Assembly (NCBI GenBank): GCA_025966295.1
Contig: JAOPVD010000175.1
Location: 1 to 17,536, forward strand
DNA: 17,536 bases
Origin: Frankiales bacterium
GTDB lineage: Bacteria > Actinomycetota > Actinomycetes > Mycobacteriales > SCTD01
Direction: 5' to 3'
Both the position numbers and the translations under genes were made by a program. Shown in pieces: positions 11,890 to 17,536 of this stretch. The notes beneath the pieces were generated by a model. The model searched no databases, was not told the origin of the DNA, and saw only the letters and a list, made by a program, of their open reading frames with translations. Position 1 is the first letter of the stretch, and each line of letters begins with the position of its first letter.

Positions 11890-11927
11890 GCGACGACCCG
11901 CAGGCCCCCCTTCCCGCGGGTCGTCGC
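11890..11927. promoter_or_regulatory. Perfect 12-bp inverted repeat in the aminotransferase/fur divergent region
   Basis: GCGACGACCCGC (11890-11901) and GCGGGTCGTCGC (11916-11927) are perfect inverted copies around 14 nt. The octamer CCCGCGGG also occurs at 11913-11920 and again at 11929-11936. Both divergent promoters lie within 65 bp, so it could be an operator for either gene, perhaps for the Fur-family protein itself. Alternatively it is a hairpin on read-through RNA. Confidence 0.45.
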
Positions 11928-11967
11928 ACCCGCGGGGAGCCGGCGCGCCCCCTGCTCGCCGGCGACG

Positions 11968-11973
11968 TAGCCT
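11968..11973 (+). promoter_or_regulatory. -10 box of a leaderless promoter for the Fur-family gene
   Basis: TAGCCT ends 7 nt before ATG 11981. There is no ribosome binding site in between, which suggests a leaderless mRNA. Confidence 0.5.
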
Positions 11974-11980
11974 CAGGGCC

Positions 11981-12415
11981 ATGGGTCGCAGCGTGGAGAC
12001 CGGGGCGCAGTGGCAGGCGGAGCTCCGCGCCCGCGGGTACCGCCTGACGCCGCAGCGGCAGCTGGTCCTCGAGGCCGTCGGCGAGCTCGGCCACGGCACG
12101 CCGGAGGAGATCGCCACGGCAGTCCGCCGGACCGCGTCCGGGGTCAACATCTCGACGATCTACCGCAACCTGGAGCTGCTCGAGGAGCTCGGTCTGGTGC
12201 GGCACACCCACCTCGGCCACGGAGCGCCGACGTACTCGGTCGCGGGCAATGACGACCACGTCCACCTGGTCTGCCGGGACTGCGACGGTGTCGAGGAGGC
12301 CTCCACCGAGCTGGTGCAGGACGTGGTGGAACGCCTCGCGGCGGAGAAGGGCTTCACTGTCGACGTCGGGCATTTCGCCCTTTTCGGGCGCTGCCGGAGC
12401 TGTTCGGCTCCCTGA
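11981..12415 (+). CDS. Fur-family metal- or peroxide-responsive repressor
   Basis: This 144-aa Fur-superfamily protein has an N-terminal winged helix (RGYRLTPQRQLVLEAV, then ISTIYRNLELLEELGLV, the DNA-recognition helix) and a C-terminal dimerisation domain with metal ligands: H75, H77, H80, H93 and H95 (HTHLGHG, DDHVHLVC), and the structural-zinc cysteines C98/C101 and C138/C141. Whether it senses iron, zinc or peroxide cannot be decided by eye. The short CRSCSAP end and paired CxxC are compatible with Fur or Zur types. The start has a -10 box 7 nt upstream and no ribosome binding site. It is divergent from the class IV aminotransferase, with a long inverted repeat between them. The nitrobindin-like heme protein lies 3 kb away and could be related. 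Confidence 0.94.
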   Translation: MGRSVETGAQWQAELRARGYRLTPQRQLVLEAVGELGHGTPEEIATAVRRTASGVNISTIYRNLELLEELGLVRHTHLGHGAPTYSVAGNDDHVHLVCRDCDGVEEASTELVQDVVERLAAEKGFTVDVGHFALFGRCRSCSAP

Positions 12416-12549
12416 CGGAAACACCTGCGCCTCGGGGCAGGAACGGTGGAGCCGGCGGCGAATAGAGAAGCAGCCGCAGCTAGCGGTCGTTCCGACGTCG
12501 ATGCTGGGGTCACGCCGCGCGTGCCCCCCACCCAGCAAGCAGGAGAACC

Positions 12550-15500
12550 ATGCGCCGCGCCTCCCTGTCCTCTCGAGCGACCGCCTTGCTGGGGGTGACG
12601 ACCCTGCTGACCGCCGCCGGGCTCGCCTCCGGCGCCCTCGTCGGGGTCGCCCATGCCGTCGCTGCCACGAGCGTGACCCCGAGTGCGGTGACCAACACCA
12701 GCACGGCCCCGACCGTGCTGACCGTGAACGGCGCGGACTTCAAGCCGGGGGCCAGCGTCACCCTGGTGCCCACAGTGCCCGGCGACCAGGTGGCCCCGAT
12801 CACCACCAGCGTCGACGTGCCCGGCTCCACCGGCTCCGCGCTGAAGGTCTCCGCGACGCTGACGCTGGCCGCGCCCGAGCCCTACGACGTCGTCGTGACG
12901 CAGCCGTCGGCCACGTCCAGCGGCGGCACCGAGACGGTGACCTGCGCCAAGTGCCTGACGGTCGTCAACCCCGGGCGCCCGACGGTCACGGGCGTGGTGG
13001 CGGACCCGGCGAAGGCCGACGGCTTCCTCATCGTGAGCGGCACCAACTTCGCCAAGGGCGCGCGGGTGCTGTTCGTCAAGCCGGACGGCACCGCGGACAC
13101 CGGCCTCACCTTGACGGAGACCACCTACCCGGGTGCGACCAGCCTCAAGGGCAAGTACAACGCCCTTCCCGAGGCCGCGGCCGGCAAGCACACCCTGGTG
13201 GTGACCAACGTCGACGGCCAGTCGAGCAAGGGCGGGGTCGACTTCTACCAGCCCAAGATCACCTCGGTGTCGCCGGCGGCGCTGGGCCAGGGCGCCCAGC
13301 AGGTCCCGCTCACCGTCAGCGGTGAGGGCATCCGCTCGGGCGCCTCCCTGGGCATCCAGCAGTCCTCCAGCAGCGTCTCGGACATCACGGTCGGCACCGC
13401 GACCGCCGCCGCCAACGGCCTCAGCATCACCGCCCCGGTCAGCGTGAGCCCCGACGGCAGCCCGTCGGCGCGCACCCTCACCGTCCGGAGCCCGGACGGG
13501 GCCTTCGCCACCAAGACGGCGGCGCTCACCATCCAGCCCGGGCCGGCCATCAACGACCCGTTCACCAACCCGACCGTGGACGCCATCACCCCCTCCGAGC
13601 TGGGCCAGAACGGCACCCTCGTGGCGACCATCGCCGGCAGCGGCTTCAGCACCGACCCGGCGGCCAAGCCGACCTTCACCTTCGACGACGCCGCGATCAC
13701 CGCGGTCACGCAGAGCGTGTCGGCCGATGGCACCGAGGCCGTGGTCGCCCTCACGGCCGCCCCCGGCGCGACGGTGGGTGGTCACAACCTCACGGTCACC
13801 AACCCGGACTTCGGTCGCTACAGCACGACCGGTGACGGCACCCCGGGCCTGGCGCCGTACCCGCTGACCGTCAACCCGGCGCCGCAGGTCTCCGGTATCA
13901 GCCCGGCCGCCGCGGCGGGTGGCGACACCAACAAGCCCGTGACGCTGCGCGGCACCGGCTTCGACACCAGCGGCATGGAGGTCGACTTCGGCCCCGGCAT
14001 CACCACCAACAGCGTCGCCGTCACCAGCAGCACCTCGGCCATCGCCACCATCACGGTGGCCCTGACCGCCGCGCCCGGTGGGCGCGATGTGACGGTCACC
14101 AACACGAGCGACCGGGGCCGCTCCACCTGCACCGACTGCTTCGGCATCAACTCGATGTCGCTGACCCCCACCACCGGTGACAACGGGGACGCGGACCGGA
14201 CCATCAGCTTCAGCGGTGCGGGCGCCTCCAGCGGCCAGGACCTGAGCACAACCACACGGGTGGTCCTGCAGATGGTCGGCTCGCCGGCCTACCAGCCCGA
14301 CATCGCCGGCACCGAGCTGGCGCCCGGCGCGTCCGCGGCCTCGGCGAGCTTCAACCTCACGAACGCCGCGCCCGGCCTCTACAACGCGGTGCTCACCCGG
14401 AGCACCGGCGGCCCGCTCAGCTGCTCCGGCTGTTTCACGATCATCGACGGCACGCCGCACACCGTCACCGCGCTCAGCCCGGCGGTCGGCGGCCGCGGCG
14501 CGATCGACCGCGTGGTGACCCTCACCGGCACCAGCTTCTCGCGCGGCGCGGTCGTCACCATCCCGGACGTCACGGTCAGCGAGGCGACCTTCACCAACCC
14601 GACCTCGATCACGGTCAAGGTCACCGTTCCGGCCGACGCGCCGCTCGGCAAGAAGGTCGTGACCGTCCGGAACGCGGACGGCTCCAGCCCGGCCCAGCTC
14701 GCCGACGGCTTCGAGGTGGTGCCGGCCCCGGCCGTCACCAAGGCGGAGACCGAGGCAGCGGACAAGAAGAGCCTCGGCCAGGGCGCGACCAACCGGGTCG
14801 TCACCATCGAGGGCTCCGCGTTCAGCGACAAGTCGGTGGTGTCGTTCTCCGGCAGCGGCCTCAACGTGGTCACCCAGTTCGTCGACGCCACGCACCTGAA
14901 GGCGACGGTGACCGCAGCCGCCGACGCCGCGACCGGTCCGCGTGACCTGACCGTCAAGGACTCCGGCACCGGCGGTACGTCGGCCCCGCTGGCCTCGGCC
15001 ATCACGGTGACGCCGGCGCCCAAGGTCGCGCTCGTCTCCCCGTCCACGCTGCCCGCGGGTAAGGCCGAAAAGGTCACCGTCTCCGGCCAGGGCTTCGCCC
15101 CCGGGGCCACGGTCACCATCGCCGGGGTGGACGTCGACCAGACGAAGAACACCGTCAGCGCCGACGGCACGTCGCTGACGTTCGACGCGGTCGTCAAGAA
15201 GACCGCCAGCGGCGGTGCCCGGACGGTGACGGTGAAGAACACCGACGGCGGCGCCGCGAGCTGCGCGGCCTGCTTCACGGTGACCGTCCCGACGACCCTG
15301 GTGCTCGACGCGCTGCCGCGCACCGCCACCGCCGGGCAGCCGGTCCTGGCCAGCGGGCGGCTCGTCAACAGCGCCACCGGCAACGGCATCGGTGGCAAGA
15401 AGGTCACTGTGACCTTCGCCCGGGCCGTCGGCGGTCCCTACACCGCGGCGGCCACGACCAGCACCGCCTCCGGCAAGACCGGCGTCTGGTCCATCACGTT

Positions 15501-15882
15501 CCACCCCAGCTACACCACCAAGGTGACGGCGGCGTACGCCAGCGAGAGCAGCAACGCGGCCGCCACCTCGGTCGCCCGGCAGCTGCCGGTGGCCGCGCTG
15601 GTGCGGGTGACGTCGCCGCGCAGCGGTGCCACCACGGCGGCGACGAGCACGCTGCTGGTCAAGGGCGCGGTCTCGCCCAACAAGTCCGGCCGCACCGTCG
15701 GGCTGTACCGGCTGGTGAACGGCGTCTACCGGGGCATCGCCTCCGCGAAGATCGCCTCCAACGGCAGCTACGTGATCAGCGTCAAGCTGGCCAAGGGCTC
15801 GTACACGCTGCGCACCGGCGTCGGGGCCACCCCCGGCAACACCGCCGGCAACTCGGCGGCGTTCTCGGCCAAGCGCAGCTAG
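12550..15882 (+). CDS. Large secreted IPT/TIG-repeat protein
   Basis: This 1110-aa exported protein has a signal peptide (cleavage near AHA-36) and then about nine tandem IPT/TIG-type immunoglobulin-like units of about 90-110 aa. Recurring landmarks are 'SPaalGQGA', 'VTVSGxGFxxGAxVT' and 'GxRDVTVxNxDG'. At the end are two different beta-sandwich domains (about 918-1110). CxxC pairs close four of the units: C132/C135, C527/C530, C625/C628 and C905/C908. No membrane helix, LPXTG or other anchor is visible, so it is released or held non-covalently. AGGAG lies 5 nt before the ATG. Such repeats make extended stalks for adhesion or matrix binding; specific role unknown. A long hairpin follows the stop. 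A second, related gene lies downstream. Promoter not pinpointed in 12416-12549. Confidence 0.9.
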   Translation: MRRASLSSRATALLGVTTLLTAAGLASGALVGVAHAVAATSVTPSAVTNTSTAPTVLTVNGADFKPGASVTLVPTVPGDQVAPITTSVDVPGSTGSALKVSATLTLAAPEPYDVVVTQPSATSSGGTETVTCAKCLTVVNPGRPTVTGVVADPAKADGFLIVSGTNFAKGARVLFVKPDGTADTGLTLTETTYPGATSLKGKYNALPEAAAGKHTLVVTNVDGQSSKGGVDFYQPKITSVSPAALGQGAQQVPLTVSGEGIRSGASLGIQQSSSSVSDITVGTATAAANGLSITAPVSVSPDGSPSARTLTVRSPDGAFATKTAALTIQPGPAINDPFTNPTVDAITPSELGQNGTLVATIAGSGFSTDPAAKPTFTFDDAAITAVTQSVSADGTEAVVALTAAPGATVGGHNLTVTNPDFGRYSTTGDGTPGLAPYPLTVNPAPQVSGISPAAAAGGDTNKPVTLRGTGFDTSGMEVDFGPGITTNSVAVTSSTSAIATITVALTAAPGGRDVTVTNTSDRGRSTCTDCFGINSMSLTPTTGDNGDADRTISFSGAGASSGQDLSTTTRVVLQMVGSPAYQPDIAGTELAPGASAASASFNLTNAAPGLYNAVLTRSTGGPLSCSGCFTIIDGTPHTVTALSPAVGGRGAIDRVVTLTGTSFSRGAVVTIPDVTVSEATFTNPTSITVKVTVPADAPLGKKVVTVRNADGSSPAQLADGFEVVPAPAVTKAETEAADKKSLGQGATNRVVTIEGSAFSDKSVVSFSGSGLNVVTQFVDATHLKATVTAAADAATGPRDLTVKDSGTGGTSAPLASAITVTPAPKVALVSPSTLPAGKAEKVTVSGQGFAPGATVTIAGVDVDQTKNTVSADGTSLTFDAVVKKTASGGARTVTVKNTDGGAASCAACFTVTVPTTLVLDALPRTATAGQPVLASGRLVNSATGNGIGGKKVTVTFARAVGGPYTAAATTSTASGKTGVWSITFHPSYTTKVTAAYASESSNAAATSVARQLPVAALVRVTSPRSGATTAATSTLLVKGAVSPNKSGRTVGLYRLVNGVYRGIASAKIASNGSYVISVKLAKGSYTLRTGVGATPGNTAGNSAAFSAKRS

Positions 15883-15895
15883 TCCCGCGCACCTG

Positions 15896-15933
15896 ACGCA
15901 GGCCCGGAGCTCACACGAGCTTCGGGCCTGCGT
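15896..15933 (+). terminator. Strong terminator hairpin after the first TIG-repeat gene
   Basis: ACGCAGGCCCGGAGCTC (15896-15912) pairs with the segment 15917-15933 over 17 positions with one mismatch, closed by an ACAC loop. It starts 13 bp after the stop codon. No T-tract follows, as is common for actinobacterial hairpin terminators. Confidence 0.8.
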
Positions 15934-15946
15934 GCGTGTGAGCGCG

Positions 15947-15966
15947 GACATCTCGGGAGAAATGTC
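15947..15966. promoter_or_regulatory. 20-bp dyad upstream of the second TIG-repeat gene
   Basis: GACATCTC (15947-15954) and GAAATGTC (15959-15966) are inverted copies with one mismatch around GGGA. It lies 63 bp upstream of the ATG at 16030, downstream of the terminator, where an operator is expected. Confidence 0.4.
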
Positions 15967-16029
15967 GACAATCTGGGGCCACGCGGAGGGCTGCCCGTTG
16001 CCGATCGGCCCTCCGAGCGTTGGAGAGGC

Positions 16030-17536
16030 ATGCGCACAGCCCGCACCGCCGTCGTCGTCACTGCCGCGCTGGTCAGCCTGTCGTTGGGCGGTGGGACCGC
16101 GCACGCCGCTCAGACCGTGGCGCCGACGGCGCTCCCCAACGACGGCACCAAGACCTTCACCATCACCGGCGCCCCCGCGAAGGCCACCGAGGCGGTGGTC
16201 CTCAAGCTGGTCGGCCACCCGGACATCTCCGGCACCGTCAGCAACCCGGGCGCAGGGGCGCTGTGCTCGCTCGGCGTCGCGGACTCCGACTGCGGCAGCT
16301 CCATCACCGTCTCGGTGAACCTGCTGAGCGCCTTCCCCGGCCGCTACGACGTGGTCCGCACCCAGACCCCCGCGGGCCTCGGGGGCAGCGCGAGCACGAC
16401 AACGTTGCCGGCGGCACTGGCCGTCCTGTCGCAGCCGCTGTTCGCGGCCAGCAACCCGGTCGTGCCGGCGGTCCGCGGCCAGGGCGCCAGCTCGCGCATC
16501 ACCGTCACGGGCACCGGTTTCGCCCCTGGCATCGTGGCCTCCTTCGGGCCCGGTACGACGGTTAGTGACCTGGCCGTCGGCGCGGACGGCACGTCCCTGA
16601 CGGCCAACGTCGCGGTCGGCCCGGACGCCGTCATCGGGGCCCGGGACGTCAGCCTCACCTCCGCCGACGGGCTGAGCAAGACGCTTCCGGCCGGGTTCGC
16701 CGTCAGCGCCCAGCCGGTGCTCACCGGCATCGACCCGGCCAAGAGCACCGGCAAGGCGGCGGAGACCGTCACCGGCGTGCGGTTCACGGGCGACAAGCTC
16801 GTCGGTGGTGGCGACTTCGGCCTGCTCATCGCGGGTGTCGACGTGAAGAACGTCGTGGTGGCACCTGACGGCAAGAGCGTCACCGCCGACCTGGCCGTCA
16901 AGAGCACCTCGGCCGCCGGGCCGCGCACCGTGCGGGTCACCAACAACGACGGTGGCCGGGCGGTCCTCAACGACGCCTTCACGGTCGTCGCGCCGCCGGC
17001 CGCGCCGGCCAGCGTTGTCGCGTTCCCGGACGACACGGTCGCCTACGTCACCTGGACCGCGCCCAGCACCCCGGGCAGCGGCCCCGTCACCGGCTACCGC
17101 GTCACTTTCCTACCGGAGATCTCGGTCGACGTCACCGACCCGACCAAGCGGGCGGTCGCCGTTCCGGGCCTGGTCAACGGAAAGGCGTACACCTTCACGG
17201 TCACCGCCAAGAACGCCGAGGTCGGCTTCGGCGCCGGCCGGGCGGCCGGCCCGGTGACGCCGAAGTACCGCACCGTCCTGACCAGCAAGGCCTCGCGAGC
17301 GACCGCCGTCTCCGGCCAGAGCGTCACCTGGTCCGGCGTGCTCACCCGCCGCAACGGCAACCTCCCGATCGGCGGTGCCCCCGTCAACGTGGTCGTCCGC
17401 CCGCAGGTCGGCAAGGCCAGCACCAAGGCGGTCACCACCGACGCCCAGGGCCGGTGGAGCATCGCCGCCACGACCGTCTACACGACCGCTGTCACGGCCT
17501 CCTACGCCGGCAGCGCCCTTGAGGCGAGCGTCGCCA
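16030..17536 (+). CDS. Second secreted TIG-repeat/Fn3 protein (runs off the window)
   Basis: The frame is open from ATG 16030 to the last base, giving 502 residues with no stop. Order: signal peptide (cleavage near AHA-26); an N-terminal beta domain with C79/C88; two IPT/TIG-like units (about 137-318; VTGTGFAPGIVASFGPG and GPRTVRVTNNDGGRAVL); a fibronectin type III domain (about 321-413; VAYVTWTAPSTPGSGPVTGY); and the start of an Ig-like domain (about 414 onward, with SVTWSGVLTRRNG and GRWSIAATT). That last domain resembles the first of the two C-terminal domains of the preceding protein, so the two genes are paralogues with different domain order. GGAGAGG lies just before the ATG. It has its own leader region after a terminator, so it is probably transcribed separately. 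Role likely extracellular binding. Confidence 0.88.
   Translation, partial: MRTARTAVVVTAALVSLSLGGGTAHAAQTVAPTALPNDGTKTFTITGAPAKATEAVVLKLVGHPDISGTVSNPGAGALCSLGVADSDCGSSITVSVNLLSAFPGRYDVVRTQTPAGLGGSASTTTLPAALAVLSQPLFAASNPVVPAVRGQGASSRITVTGTGFAPGIVASFGPGTTVSDLAVGADGTSLTANVAVGPDAVIGARDVSLTSADGLSKTLPAGFAVSAQPVLTGIDPAKSTGKAAETVTGVRFTGDKLVGGGDFGLLIAGVDVKNVVVAPDGKSVTADLAVKSTSAAGPRTVRVTNNDGGRAVLNDAFTVVAPPAAPASVVAFPDDTVAYVTWTAPSTPGSGPVTGYRVTFLPEISVDVTDPTKRAVAVPGLVNGKAYTFTVTAKNAEVGFGAGRAAGPVTPKYRTVLTSKASRATAVSGQSVTWSGVLTRRNGNLPIGGAPVNVVVRPQVGKASTKAVTTDAQGRWSIAATTVYTTAVTASYAGSALEASVA

Noticed and set aside
12160..16218. Very long open frame (1352 codons) on the minus strand opposite the first TIG-repeat gene
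   Set aside because: It is the antisense shadow of a GC-rich gene: composition is dominated by Arg, Gly, Asp, Val and His, it crosses the terminator and the fur gene end, and the plus strand has a signal peptide, ribosome binding site and clear repeat domains.

Overview
The window is very GC-rich, uses GTG and TTG starts freely, has many ATGA/GTGA overlaps, and carries several families typical of Actinomycetota: a thiX/DUF4395/cysA2/sseC sulfur cluster with a cysteine leader peptide, a FABP/nitrobindin-like protein and an actinobacterial-type DsrE protein. It is chromosomal DNA of a free-living actinomycete. I cannot name the genus. I see no tRNA, rRNA, transposase, integrase or CRISPR array.

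Layout. (1) Positions 1-198 are the tail of an unidentified protein. (2) Positions 355-2427 (+) form a sulfur-transfer cluster: a membrane-tethered thioredoxin, a 24-codon Cys leader peptide with an apparently leaderless promoter, DUF4395, a CysA2-type thiosulfate sulfurtransferase and SseC/DUF1416. (3) Positions 4497-2510 (-) hold a surface operon: a 74-aa LPFTG mini-protein, a 382-aa secreted protein and a 199-aa DUF916-like membrane-anchored protein. (4) Positions 4769-5345 hold a small Cys-rich protein and a convergent DsrE protein. (5) Positions 5565-7197 (+) are a second surface operon: a 196-aa WxL-like protein and a 350-aa DUF916/DUF3324-like protein, followed by a 34-aa membrane peptide. 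(6) Positions 7388-9015 (+) encode an acyl-CoA dehydrogenase and a nitrobindin-like protein. (7) Positions 9016-9617 are a long stretch without a convincing gene. (8) Positions 9618-12415 hold a 49-aa ORF, an AbiEi-type HTH/nuclease-like protein, a class IV aminotransferase (-) and a Fur-family regulator (+). (9) Positions 12550-17536 (+) encode two large secreted IPT/TIG-repeat proteins, the second running off the window.

The most interesting system is the pair of surface loci. Together they look like an actinobacterial version of the Csc/WxL cell-surface complexes of Firmicutes (WxL protein, DUF916 WxL-interacting protein, small LPXTG protein). The two secreted proteins share a WxL-like domain pattern that is split in one of them by a large Leu/Gly-rich insert. 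The two loci also share a dyad-containing motif of about 28 bp upstream of their first genes. The TIG-repeat proteins downstream may be further wall or extracellular partners, but no sequence link shows this.

A second striking signal is a family of five palindromic elements of about 63-71 bp near gene ends (230-300, 2441-2503, 9405-9467, 9729-9793, 10910-10980). Their basal stem is conserved, while the apical stems differ in sequence but remain self-complementary. Two copies sit exactly between convergent genes, so a bidirectional terminator or REP-like role is likely. Four start codons (positions 765, 7388, 11816, 11981) follow a TANNNT box by only 6-7 nt, which suggests leaderless transcription of several genes here.
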